Shown here piece by piece: positions 33,169-42,001 of a stretch of DNA of 64,000 bases. A program made the translations under genes and the position numbers. The stretch lies in contig CAVWQV010000008.1 of the NCBI GenBank assembly GCA_963757115.1, positions 248,001-312,000 of the forward strand, given 5' to 3'. The notes beneath the pieces were generated by a model. That model was not told the DNA's origin. It was given only the letters and a program-made list of their open reading frames with translations, and ran no database searches. The DNA is from CAVWQV01 sp963757115 (lineage in GTDB: Bacteria; Pseudomonadota; Alphaproteobacteria; Acetobacterales; Acetobacteraceae). Numbering within the stretch: position 1 is the first letter of the stretch; each line of letters starts with the position of its first letter.

Positions 33169-34018
33169 ATGCGCTCGCTCCTGTTCGTCCCCGCCGACAG
33201 CGAACGCAAGCTCGCCCGCGGCGCGGGGGTCTGCCGCTTCGGGGCTGATCCTCGATCTCGAAGAACTCGGTGGCGCCGCAGGCCCGCCCGCAAGCCCGCG
33301 CTCTGGCCCTTGCCGCGCTCAGGGGCCGCGCTCGCCCGAGTTGTGGGTGCGGATCAATCCGATCGGTTCCGCCGACGCGCTGCTCGACCTCGCGGCCGTC
33401 ATGCCCGGCCGTCCGTTCGGCATCCTGTTGCCGAAATCGACGCCGGCGGACCTGCGAAGGCTGGATGACTATCTCTCCGCTCTCGAAGCCGCCAACGGCG
33501 TCGCGCGGTTCGCGACCAAGGTGATGGCGATTGCGACGGAAACCGGTGCCGGCGTGTTCCAGCTAGGTGAATATGGCGGGATCACGCCGCGGCTCGCCGC
33601 GCTGACCTGGGGTGCGGAGGATTTGGCCGCGCTGCTCGGCGCCGCGAACCGCAGGCCGGATGGCTCGTACGACGACACGTTCAGACTGGTACGGGCGCTT
33701 TGCCTGATCGGCGCGCAAGCGGCGGGCGTCGAGGCAATCGATACGATCAACGCCGATTTCCGCAACGAGGAAGGCTTGCGCGGCGAATGCGACGCGGCGC
33801 GCCGGGCCGGTTTCACCGGCAAGTTGGCGATCCACCCCGACCAGATCGCGGCGATTAACGACGCTTTCACCCCGAAGCCGGACGAGTTGGATTGGGCCCG
33901 CGCTGTCGTCGCTGCTTTTGCGGCCCAACCGGATGCGGGGACCATCGGCCTTCATGGCCGGATGGTCGACCGGCCGCATCTGGTGCTCGCGGAACGGCTT
34001 CTCGCGCGCGCTCGCTGA
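33169..34018 (+). CDS. CitE-like CoA-ester lyase (multiple frameshifts)
   Basis: Full-length HpcH/HpaI-CitE family product of about 283 residues if about three base shifts are corrected (near 33228, 33262-33272 and 33338). The pieces in order are MRSLLFVPADSERKLARGA, SGLILDLEE, VAPQARPQARALALAALRGR, then PELWVRINPIGSADALLDLA, FATKVMAIATETGAGVF, TWGAEDLAALLGA, GKLAIHPDQIAAINDAF and a normal C-terminus. The Asp/Glu metal ligands (LDLEE, ATETGAGVF) are present. Related enzymes cleave malyl-CoA or citramalyl-CoA. Coupled to the MaoC hydratase. Confidence 0.8.
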
Positions 34019-34243
34019 CGGTCCGCGCTGGCCTGCTCGGCGATCGGCGGCGTCACTCTTGCGGCTCGCCGTCCCGAAGTTGAACGGCAACTGCGGCTGT
34101 GCTTGGGACACGTAAAGCGGGAATGCAAGCGCCGTTTTTCTCCCTCAAAGCTGTTTTTGCGGTTGCGCAGGGCGAGCGTTCTCGGGTATCCCCCGCCCGC
34201 TGGTTGAACCCGTGCCGCGTCGCTCTCTCCTTTGAGGTTAGAA

Positions 34244-35679
34244 GATGTCTACGACTGTTACGATCATGGGTGCGGCAGGGGCAAATCCAGCCCGTTACAT
34301 TAGATACGACACAAACCGCGCAGCTTGCGCAGCAGATCGCCAACGCGATCAACGCGGCCGCTGCGGCAAGCACACTCAATGCGGTGAACTTCCCCGGGCC
34401 CTTTGCGGTCGATGGAGACAGTAACGAGGCGGTTATTCCGTTCGACGCGCAGTCCGGCGCTTTCACCGCTCCCGACGGCTTCCAGTGGGTGGTCGATGCC
34501 GCGACGGTTCCGGTCACGGTCACGGCGGCGGCGAATCAGACGGTGCTCGGCGGCAATGGCGGCCTCGCCGTGCAAGCGGCCGGCAACGATGCCATCATCA
34601 TCGGCGGCGGGAACAACAGTGTGAGCCTGGCTGGCGCCAGCAACACGGTCACTTTCGGGGACGGCAACAACACCGTCTTGGGCGGAACCGCCACCAGCAG
34701 CACGATCAACGGCGGCACCGGTAACATGACGATGTTCGGGAGCACCGGCGGCAGCACGGTGTTCCTCAGCAAGGGCTCGGACAACGTCTTCGCGGGCACC
34801 GGCAACGATACTATCGTGGCCGGCGGCGGCGCCGACACGGTGTTCGGCAGCGACGGTGCCCCGCTGGTGTTCGCCAACACGGGGCCGCTCACCTTCGTGG
34901 CCGGGCTTGGCGCGAGCACCGTGGTCGGCAGCGCGGCCTCCACGAGCCAGCAGCTGTTCGGCACCAACAACAGCAACGTCACCTTGACCGGCGAAGGGAG
35001 CACCCTCTATGTCGCGGGCACCGGCGACGAGACGTTCGACGCATCCTTGAACGGGGGCAGTCTCACGGCATACGGCGCCGCGGTGGGAGACTCGGTCACC
35101 ATCACGGCCGGTCTCGGCGGAAACACGGTGGTCGGGAGCAGCGGTTCGGCCCTCGTCAACGACAGCCGTTCGTCGCTTCTGTTTGTCGGCGGCATCGGGA
35201 CCAGCACCGTGGCCGGCACGGCGGGGGGCGCGGGCCCGACGTTGTTCGGCTCAGCCGGCACCATAATCAACTACATCGGCGACGATAACGCCGTCTTCTA
35301 CGCGGGCGCCGGCAACGAAACGCTCGACGCCTCGGGGAGCGGCGGCCATCTCACGCTGTTTGGCGCGGGTTCAGGCAGCGGTGCCACGATCACGGGCGGC
35401 TCCGGCAGTGACACGATCGTGGGCAGCACCGGCACCACGGACATCACGGCCGGCTCTGGCGCCAACGTGTTCGCCTTCTTCAAAACCGCGGGCGGCGGTG
35501 TGGACATGATCCGCAACTTCAACGCGGACGACCGCGTGCTGCTGTCCGGCTACGGGGCCGACGGCATCGCATCTTCGGTGTCGGCCGGCGGCAACACGAC
35601 CCTGACGTTGTCGGACAACACGACCATCACCTTCGCCGGCGTGACCGACCTCAACCCGAACCAGATCATCAAGACCTGA
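34244..35679 (+). CDS. Glycine/asparagine-rich beta-roll (RTX-like) repeat protein (frameshifted near N-terminus)
   Basis: About 478 residues. ATG 34244 follows GAGG; MSTTVTIMGAAG is joined to QIQPVTLDTTQTAQLAQQIA after removing one G from the GGGG at 34278-34281. The rest consists of short beta-strand repeats like GNDTIVAGGGADTVFGSDGA, AGTGDETFDASLNGGSLTAY and GGSGSDTIVGSTGTTDITAG, ending in a terminal motif FNADDRVLLSGYGADGIA. Repeats resemble hemolysin-type Ca-binding beta-rolls but with few exact GGxGxDxUx nonapeptides. No N-terminal signal is seen, consistent with type I secretion by C-terminal signal. No secretion genes are nearby. Confidence 0.75.
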
Positions 35680-35689
35680 GACTGAGGGC

Positions 35690-36286
35690 TCAGCGCGCGG
35701 GCGGACCGTCCGCCGCCCGCGCCGTCCGGTGGTATTCGCGGTTCGGCATCATGTCCGTCCCGGACGCCATCCGGTTCGACAGGTTGAAGAACGCGGCGGT
35801 TTCCGACAGATCGAACATATCCTCGGCGCTCAGCCCCGCCTGCCGCAGCGCTTCGCGGTCGGCGTCGTCCACGAGCCACGGCGTCGCGGTTAGTTTCCAG
35901 GCGTAATCGAGCAGCGCCCTCTGGCGCCGGTCGAGGGGCGCTACCCGGTAGTTGAGCGCCATCATTTCGCCGAGCTCCGGATCGCCCGACAGGGCGCGCA
36001 CCGCCGCGCCATGCGCAACGAGGCAATAGTAGCAGCGGTTGGCGGACGAGACGACCACCGCCACCATCTCGCGCTCGAGCTTCGACAGACCGGACGGCGA
36101 CAGCATGATCTCGTTGTACATTGCCATGAAGTTGCGCAGCCGCTGCGGGCGGAGGCTGTAGGCCGCGTAGACGTTCGGAACGAAGCCGAGCTTTTCGACG
36201 CACTTGCGCCAGATCGCCTGGAGATCCTCGTCGAGCTCCGAAGGGTCCGGAATACCGAGCTTCGAGACGTGGTCGGGTTGCGGCAC
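35690..36286 (-). CDS. Peroxidase-related (AhpD-like, CMD superfamily) protein
   Basis: 198 residues from GTG 36286 (preceded by CGGAGGCGCCC). The AhpD-type redox pair is in SANRCYYCLVAHGAAVRAL (CxxC..H), with the helical segments EIMLSPSGLSKLEREMVAVV, PLDRRQRALLDYAWKLTATP and LSETAAFFNLSNRMASGTDM. Such proteins reduce hydroperoxides or act as carboxymuconolactone-decarboxylase-like enzymes. The gene converges on the beta-roll gene, 10 bp away, and is divergent from dedA. Confidence 0.87.
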   Translation of the reverse strand: MPQPDHVSKLGIPDPSELDEDLQAIWRKCVEKLGFVPNVYAAYSLRPQRLRNFMAMYNEIMLSPSGLSKLEREMVAVVVSSANRCYYCLVAHGAAVRALSGDPELGEMMALNYRVAPLDRRQRALLDYAWKLTATPWLVDDADREALRQAGLSAEDMFDLSETAAFFNLSNRMASGTDMMPNREYHRTARAADGPPAR

Positions 36287-36404
36287 GGGCGCCTCCGTCG
36301 CTGGGCGGAAGAAGGGTGAGGCGGAATTAGTGGCGGCGCAACAACGCGGCCCCCAAGAACCGTGCGCCGCAAGAACTGACGCGGCCCGCGCGTGTTGCAG
36401 CCGC

Positions 36405-37035
36405 ATGTCCCTGCTTTCCGCGCACGAAGTGCCTAGTCTCCTCCATCATTGGGGATACGGCCTTGTGGGCGTGGTGGTCGGGCTGGAGGCGACCGGGTTG
36501 CCGCTTCCCGGCGAGAGCATCGTCATCGCCGCCGCGATCTACGCGGCCACGACGCACGAACTCTCCATAGTCTGGGTGGTCGCGCGCGGCGGCGGCGGGC
36601 GCCATCCTCGGCGACAATCTGGGCTACCTGATCGGCCGCAGCATCGGGTTCCGCGTGCTCAAGCGATACGGCGGCTACGTGTTCCTGACCCCCGAGCGGC
36701 TCGAAGTCGGCCGCCGGCTGTTTCAGAAGCACGGCGGCAAAGTGGTGCTGTTCGGGCGGTTCATCGCCATTCTGCGGACCTTGGCGGCACTGCTCGCGGG
36801 CGCCAATCAGATGCATTGGCGGCATTTCCTGTTCTGGAACGCAGCCGGCGGCGTGCTTTGGTCCTCGGTCTATGGTTTCGGAGCGTATCTGCTGGGCAAG
36901 CAATTCGAGCGGCTGCAGGGTCCGCTCGGCATCGCGGCCGCGGTGGTTGCGTTGGCAGCCGTCGGCGGCGTCGTGCTCTACACCCGCCGCAAGGAGCGCG
37001 AACTCGCCGCCGCTAACGCAGCACCTCCTGGTTGA
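36405..37035 (+). CDS. DedA-family membrane protein (frameshifted)
   Basis: About 210 residues with four to five hydrophobic segments. The N-terminus MSLLSAHEVPSLLHHWGYGL plus GVVVGLEATGLPLPGESIVI is classic for the family, and after the shift come GYLIGRSIGFRVLKRYGGYV, KVVLFGRFIAILRTLAALLA (the conserved F/GRF..R..) and LFWNAAGGVLWSSVYGFGAY. An apparent extra base at about 36581-36600 breaks the frame. DedA proteins act in membrane homeostasis as lipid scramblases/flippases. The 3' end overlaps the convergent dehydrogenase gene by 23 bp. Confidence 0.86.
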
Positions 37036-37993
37036 CCACGTGCTCGCGGATCGGCGCCCCGTCGAACACGCTCAGGATGTTGCGGGCGGTGGTGGCCGAC
37101 ATGGCGGCCATCGCCTCGACAGTGACGCCGGCCATGTGCGGTGCGGCGATTACTTCCGGCAAAGCGAGCAGAGCGTTGGACACTGGCGTCGGCTCCATGT
37201 CGAACACATCGAGCCCGGCGCCCGCGAGCCGGCGTGACCGGAGCGCAGCTTCCAGCGCCGCCTCGTCGATGATGCCGCCGCGAGCAGTATTGACGAGAAA
37301 CGCGGTCGGGCGCATTCGCGCGAGCCGGGCCGCATCGAACATTCCGACGGTTTCGGGCGATTTCGGGCAGTGGATCGTCACGAAGTCGGCGAGAGAGAGG
37401 GCCGCGTCTAGATCGGCTGCCCGCTCGTATCCGGCCGCGCGGATCGTGTCCGCCCCGACAAACGGGTCGTAGACCAGCACGCGGAGGTCGAGGGCGGCGA
37501 GCATGCGCGCCGCACGGGTGCCGATGCGCCCGAACCCGACGACAAGGGCGGTCTTGCCTGCGAGCTCGACCGGCATCGCGGCGTAGCGGTCCTGCCAACG
37601 GCCCTCGCGAACGATGGCGTGCATCGCCGCCCCGCGCTTAGCGAGCGCGAAAATGAACGCAACGGCCTGCTCGGCGACGGAGGTCGAGTTGGCAATGCCG
37701 GTGACCATCAGCGGGATGCGCCGGGCCGTCAGGGCGGGCACCTCGACCGCGTCAAATCCGACACCGATGCGCGCACACACGGCGAGGCTGGCCGCGGCGG
37801 CGATTTCCCCGGCCCGGAACGGCGTCACCGAAAGCGCGATCCCATGGACGTTGCCGAGCAACGGCCGGAGCGACTTACCCGGCATCCCGGGCGGGTATTT
37901 GACAACCTCCACGTCGTCCCGCGCCCGCAGCACGTCCAGCCCTGCCTCGCCGAACTGGTCAGGCACCATCACCTTGTAGCGGTTGGTCGGCAT
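37013..37993 (-). CDS. D-2-hydroxyacid dehydrogenase (second copy)
   Basis: 326 residues, intact. NAD motif TALVVGFGRIGTRAARMLAA, GFDAVEVPALTARRIPLMVT, FLVNTARGGIIDEAALEAAL with the catalytic Arg, Glu in DMEPTPVSNALL, and the catalytic His in VIAAPHMAGVTVEAM. Related to but clearly distinct from the copy at 30961-32013. Start ATG 37993 lies inside the 3' end of the upstream SDR gene, so they are co-transcribed. Substrate unknown. Confidence 0.88.
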   Translation of the reverse strand: MPTNRYKVMVPDQFGEAGLDVLRARDDVEVVKYPPGMPGKSLRPLLGNVHGIALSVTPFRAGEIAAAASLAVCARIGVGFDAVEVPALTARRIPLMVTGIANSTSVAEQAVAFIFALAKRGAAMHAIVREGRWQDRYAAMPVELAGKTALVVGFGRIGTRAARMLAALDLRVLVYDPFVGADTIRAAGYERAADLDAALSLADFVTIHCPKSPETVGMFDAARLARMRPTAFLVNTARGGIIDEAALEAALRSRRLAGAGLDVFDMEPTPVSNALLALPEVIAAPHMAGVTVEAMAAMSATTARNILSVFDGAPIREHVVNQEVLR

Positions 37994-38772
37994 GCTTTCC
38001 GGGCCTCCTCAGAAGTCTTTGGTTTTGGGCGGCGATGAAGCCGCGGTTCCAGGTGGGCGCGATTTGGACCTCGCTGACGCACACCCGTGCGGGCAGGGTC
38101 GCCACGTAGCGGATCACGTCGGCCACCTCGTCCGGCTGCAGCATCCGGGCGCGCTCTTCGGCGCTGACGGGATTGGGCCGCTTGTCGAGGATGGGGGTCG
38201 CCACCTCGCCCGGGAGGATCACGCAGGAGCGGATGCCGTTCTGGCACTCTTCGATGTTGATCGAGTGGCTCATCGCCACGACGCCGTGCTTGGCGGCGGT
38301 GTAGCCGGTGCCGGACATCGGGCCGATGCTGCGGCCCGCCATTGAGCTGGTGTGGATGAGCAGCCCGTCCTTGCGCCCCCGCATGATCGGCAGCGCGACC
38401 GTGACACAATAATAGGCGCTGAGAAGATTGCCGTTGATGAGCTGCGCCGCGCCTTCCGGGGTGAGCTTCGCCCAGCTCCGGTCGGTGATGTTGATCCCGG
38501 CGTTGTTCACCAGGATGTCGAGCCGGCCGATTGTCCCCTCGATGAAGGCGCCGATGCGGCGGACCTGCTCGGCGTTCGTGAGGTCGCCCGGTTGGGCGTG
38601 CGCGACGCCGCCGGCATCCTTGATGCGGGCGGCGACCGCTTGCAGCGGCTCGGCGCCGTCTTCCGGTGAGCACCACGGCGGCTCCCTCGCCGGCCAACGC
38701 GATGGCGGCCGCCTCGCCGATGCCGCTGCCCGCCCCCGTTACCCAAGCAACCTTGTCCGCTAGACGTTTCAT
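37959..38772 (-). CDS. Short-chain dehydrogenase/reductase (frameshifted)
   Basis: About 270 residues. The NAD(P) motif VTGAGSGIGEAAAIALAGEG is near the N-terminus; after an apparent one-base shift at about 38658-38668 it continues GAEPLQAVAARIKDAGG, LDILVNNAGINITDRSW, and the catalytic HTSSMAGRSIGPMSGTGYTA followed by AKHG (S..YxxxK). The end TWNRGFIAAQ is typical. The stop at 37959 lies inside the dehydrogenase gene, so the exact C-terminus may be affected by a further error. ATG 38772. Confidence 0.84.
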
Positions 38773-38843
38773 GCTTGCCCCCCCGTCCTCCGCTCATTGA
38801 ACGAGCGCGCGGGACTGACGGCAAGCACCCCGGCGCCGCCAAC

Positions 38844-39239
38844 TCACTTCGAGCAGGGGAACCGCTCCGTCATGAACTGGAGGAACGCCTCCGTCGGCGG
38901 CGCGGATAGCCGGCCCGGTTCGGCACGCACCCATGTGACGAATTCGTCCAAGGTGGCGGTGCGCTTCGGAACCGGGTTGGGAAAGCAGATGGTGCGCGAC
39001 TGGTTGGTCTTGCGCTCCTGCGTCAGCTGCATGTCCACCGCCGCCTGCGTGAAGCCGTGGCAAAAATTCTCGGCGGCCAGGCCATCCCGCTCCTGACGCT
39101 TGGCGGCGCACAGGTTGCCGAGCTGCCCGGCGTTGCGGACCTCGAAATCGCGCTGCTCGACGGCCCCGGCGGGTGTCACGGCCGCGAAGGCCGCCCCGAG
39201 TAGCAGGGCGGCACCGAACGCGAGCTTTCTGTCAGGCAT
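38844..39239 (-). CDS. Exported Rap1a/Tai-like domain protein
   Basis: 131 residues. Signal peptide KLAFGAALLLGAAFAAVTPA, then a small cysteine-containing domain: VRNAGQLGNLCAAKRQE, FCHGFTQAAVDMQLTQE, RTICFPNPVPKRTATLDEFV, LQFMTERFPCSK. The pattern of a Leu-Cys start, a C-x-G-[FY]-x-x-[AG] helix, a CxP loop and a terminal FPC is that of the Rap1a/Tai domain, best known as a type VI secretion amidase immunity protein. No amidase effector is nearby, so immunity is not implied. The ribosome site GGAGGGG precedes ATG 39239. Confidence 0.75.
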   Translation of the reverse strand: MPDRKLAFGAALLLGAAFAAVTPAGAVEQRDFEVRNAGQLGNLCAAKRQERDGLAAENFCHGFTQAAVDMQLTQERKTNQSRTICFPNPVPKRTATLDEFVTWVRAEPGRLSAPPTEAFLQFMTERFPCSK

Positions 39240-39305
39240 GATCCATCCCCTCCGTGAGCCGCGCCCAGCTGTTCCGGCCGGGTGCGGCGACCATATGGTG
39301 TTCCC

Positions 39306-40134
39306 ATGGACCTCGATTTCACGGAAGACGAAATCAGCCGCTACTCGCGCCATATCCTGCTGGCCGAGGTCGGCGGTATCGGGCAGGCCAAGCTCAAGTC
39401 GGCCCGGGTGCTGGTCGTCGGGGCCGGGCGGGCTGGGCAGCCCCCTACTGCTCTACCTGGCGGCGGCTGGGGTCGGGACCATCGGCGTGGTGGACGGCGA
39501 TCGTGTCGAGCTGTCCAACCTCCAGCGGCAGATCGCCCATGCGACAGCGGGCATCGGCCGGCCCAAGGCCGCTTCGGCCGCGGCAGCGGCGCGCGCCATC
39601 AACCCCGAGGTGCGGATCGACATCCACGAGGGCCGGCTGACGGCCGACAACGCGCTGGCGCTCATTGGCGGCTACGACCTCGTCTGCGACGGCACCGATA
39701 ATTTCCCGACCCGCTTCCTCGTCGCGGATGCCTGCGTTCTCGCCCGGCGCACGCTCGTTTCGGCCGCGGTGCTTCGCTTCGAAGGGCAGCTTTCGACGTT
39801 CAAGCCTCACGCCGCCCCGGACGCGCCCTGCTATCGCTGCCTGCATCCCGAGCCACCGCCGCCGGGGCTCGTGCCGAGCTGCAGCGAGGCCGGGGTGCTC
39901 GGGGCGGTGACGGGGGTCATGGGCACCCTGCAGGCAACGGAAGCAATCAAAGAGATTGTAGGGATCGGCGAGGGCCTGTCGGGCCGGCTGCTGCTCTGGG
40001 ACGCCCTCCTCGCGCGCTTCACCACGATCCGCCTCAAGCGCGACCCGCACTGCCGGCTTTGCGGCGAGGCGGCATCCATCACCGACCTGGCGGCCCATGC
40101 CCGCCAAAGCGAGCCGGCCTGTGCCGCAGGCTGA
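39306..40134 (+). CDS. MoeB/ThiF-type sulfur-carrier adenylyltransferase (frameshifted)
   Basis: About 276 residues. E1-like enzyme that adenylates the C-terminus of a ubiquitin-fold sulfur carrier (MoaD/ThiS). It starts MDLDFTEDEISRYSRHILLA; after one extra G at about 39421-39433 the ATP-binding GAGGLGSPLLLYLAAAGVG is restored, then DGDRVELSNLQRQIAHAT, DLVCDGTDNFPTRFLVADAC, CYRCLHPEPPPPG and CRLCG (zinc Cys pairs), and GVLGAVTGVMGTLQATEAIK. A DsrE-like gene overlaps its end. Confidence 0.9.
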
Positions 40135-40504
40135 GCCGCTCGGCATCCTTCTGCTTTCCGGGGCGCACGACCGGGCGCACTACGCGTTCGTGCTGGCGAC
40201 GGGTGCGGCGGCACTCGGCCGGCCGGTGGTGCTGTTCGCCAGCAACGCGGGCTCCCGGGCGCTGTTGCGGGACTGGTCAACGCTCGACGACGTCGGGAGG
40301 GACGGGCGGGTGCAGGGCCGCGGGGTCGCCGGCTTTGATGCCTTGCGTGAGGCCGCGGGCGAGCTCGGCATTCGCATGATCGCCTGCGAGGCCGGGCTGC
40401 GGGCCGAAGCACTCGAGGATGCGCCGCTGTGGCCCGGGGTCGAGGTGGCTGGGATTGCGACGTTCCTGTCCGAGACGTCGGGCGGCCAGATCGTCGCGAT
40501 CTGA
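40097..40504 (+). CDS. DsrE/peroxiredoxin-like small protein
   Basis: 135 residues from ATG 40097 (overlapping moeB by 38 bp) or 127 from GTG 40121. The DsrE-fold pattern is PLGILLLSGAHDRAHYAFVL, TGAAALGRPVVLFASNAGSR, AGELGIRMIACEAGLRAEAL, ending GIATFLSETSGGQIVAI. DsrE/TusD relatives carry sulfur on a conserved Cys; here the Cys in MIACEAG is in the position used by DsrE2-like proteins. Its coupling to moeB suggests a part in sulfur transfer, by inference. Confidence 0.78.
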   Translation: MPAKASRPVPQAEPLGILLLSGAHDRAHYAFVLATGAAALGRPVVLFASNAGSRALLRDWSTLDDVGRDGRVQGRGVAGFDALREAAGELGIRMIACEAGLRAEALEDAPLWPGVEVAGIATFLSETSGGQIVAI

Positions 40505-40546
40505 TCTGACTTGACCCAATTCGCCCGGAAACGGCACCCACGCGCC

Positions 40547-41318
40547 ATGCTGCCTGCGCGCTTCGGGTTAGGGCTGCTTTGCCTGGCTTGGCTGGTCTCC
40601 TCGCCGGCCCTGGCCCAGCAGGGCGTACCTGGCCAATCCCGGCCAGAGCAAGCCTGCGGCGTCGGAGAAGGGAGGCCGCCACGCTCCGCCGAAGGCGGCG
40701 CCGGTTCCTCCCGTGCATCCTGCCGGCAAGGAGAAACCGGCGAAGCCCCCGCCAGTTGTCAAGCCAAAGCCGACGCCGTCCAAAAGCCCGGCCGCGCACG
40801 GGAAACCAGCTGCCGCCGCTCCGGCCGCACCGGTCCCCGCTCCATTGCCCGAGCCGAAGCCCGCCACACCCGCTGAGCCCGCGAAAGGCTCGGCCACCGG
40901 ACTGCCGCTGCCGCGCTTCGCCGCACTCCGCTCCGACGAGGTAAACATGCGCGGCGGCCCCGGGACACGCTATCCGATCGAGTGGGTCTACAAGCGGCGC
41001 GACCTCCCGGTTCAGATCGAGCGCGAGTTCGAGGTGTGGCGCCTGGTGCAGGACCAGGAAGGAGTGAAGGGCTGGGTGCACCAGGCAACGTTGACCGGGC
41101 GGCGCAGCTTCGTCGTGACCGGGACGGCGCAAACCATGCGGCGGGACGCCGATGACAGCGCGCCCGCGGTCGCGGTCCTCAAGCCCGGCGTGATCGGCCG
41201 TATCCGCGCCTGCCAGGCCGGTGCCGCCTGGTGCGAAGTGCAGGTGGGCGACTATCGCGGCTGGCTGCAACGGGGGCAATTCTGGGGCAGCTATCCCGGC
41301 GAGGCGGTCAACCCATAG
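40547..41318 (+). CDS. Exported SH3-domain protein (frameshifted)
   Basis: About 257 residues. Signal peptide MLPARFGLGLLCLAWLVSSP with cleavage at ALA-QQ, a long proline/lysine/alanine linker (VKPKPTPSKSPAAHGKPAAA), then two bacterial SH3-like repeats: RSDEVNMRGGPGTRYPIEWV through GVKGWVHQATLTGRRSFVV, and AVLKPGVIGRIRACQAGAAW to GDYRGWLQRGQFWGSYPGE. One shift at about 40620-40645 is required. It is an alphaproteobacterial periplasmic SH3 family, probably binding cell wall. Confidence 0.83.
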
Positions 41319-41384
41319 CGGCCCGATCCGTGGCGGCTCAGCCAGTTGCAGGTCAGCCCGTAGCGACCCAGGTGCGGCCGCGCT

Positions 41385-41705
41385 ATGAATAGCGTCATGG
41401 AACCGGACGGGCCGCGCGCGCATCACGACCTCGGCGGGGTTACCAAGTTCATGTGCGAGGCGGTGGACATCGAGCCGCACGCGTTGACCGAGTTCGACCG
41501 CGAGGTGGACGCCCTGCGGCAGATTCTCGGCGCCAAGGGGGTGATGAGCGTGGACGAACTCCGGCGCGGGATCGAGGCGATCCCGGAAGCCGAGTACCAC
41601 CGCCTCTCCTATTATCGCCGCTGGGTCCGCTCGATCGCCGATAACCTGCTGCGCAAGGGCGTCATCACCGAGGACGAGCTGCGGGACGCGGTGAGCCGGG
41701 CATGA
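41385..41705 (+). CDS. Nitrile hydratase/thiocyanate hydrolase family, beta N-terminal half as a separate subunit
   Basis: 106 residues. It matches the N-terminal half of nitrile hydratase beta subunits: HHDLGGVTKFMCEAVDIEPH near the start (compare the usual HDMGG opening), FDREVDALRQILGAKGVMSV, PEAEYHRLSYYRRWVRSIAD and LLRKGVITEDELRDAV. In thiocyanate hydrolase this half is an independent subunit. Its TGA overlaps the ATG of the next gene. ATG 41385 is weakly supported; ATG 41397 is possible. Confidence 0.82.
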   Translation: MNSVMEPDGPRAHHDLGGVTKFMCEAVDIEPHALTEFDREVDALRQILGAKGVMSVDELRRGIEAIPEAEYHRLSYYRRWVRSIADNLLRKGVITEDELRDAVSRA

Positions 41706-42001
41706 CGGCGGCGATGCCGGCCATCGCCCCGGGCAGCACCGTACGGGTGCGCGATGACTGGCCGGAGCAGCGCGGCCCGGCGCACGTCCGCACGCCGCAC
41801 TATGTGCGCGGCAAGCGAGGAACAGTGGTGCGGGCGCTCGGGGCGTTTCCGAACCCCGAGGACCTCGCCTTTGCTCGCCCGGCAGCCGTAGTGCCGTTGT
41901 ACCACGTGGCGTTCGACCCCGCTTCCATATGGCCTGACGCCGCGAGCGGGGACGAGCTGCTGATCGAGATTTACGCCCACTGGCTGGAGCCCGACCGATG
42001 A
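41702..42001 (+). CDS. Nitrile hydratase/thiocyanate hydrolase family, beta C-terminal half (SH3-like)
   Basis: 99 residues. The SH3-like barrel of the beta subunit C-terminus: PGSTVRVRDDWPEQRGPAHV, RTPHYVRGKRGTVVRALGAF, VPLYHVAFDPASIWPDAAS and LLIEIYAHWLEPDR. It starts by ATGA overlap and ends the same way before the alpha-type gene, so all three genes are one translationally coupled unit. Together with the previous gene it reconstitutes a complete beta subunit. Confidence 0.88.
   Translation: MTAAMPAIAPGSTVRVRDDWPEQRGPAHVRTPHYVRGKRGTVVRALGAFPNPEDLAFARPAAVVPLYHVAFDPASIWPDAASGDELLIEIYAHWLEPDR

Noticed and set aside
38844..39239. Type VI secretion immunity cassette
   Set aside because: Only the Rap1a/Tai-like protein is present; neighbours are housekeeping or metabolic genes.
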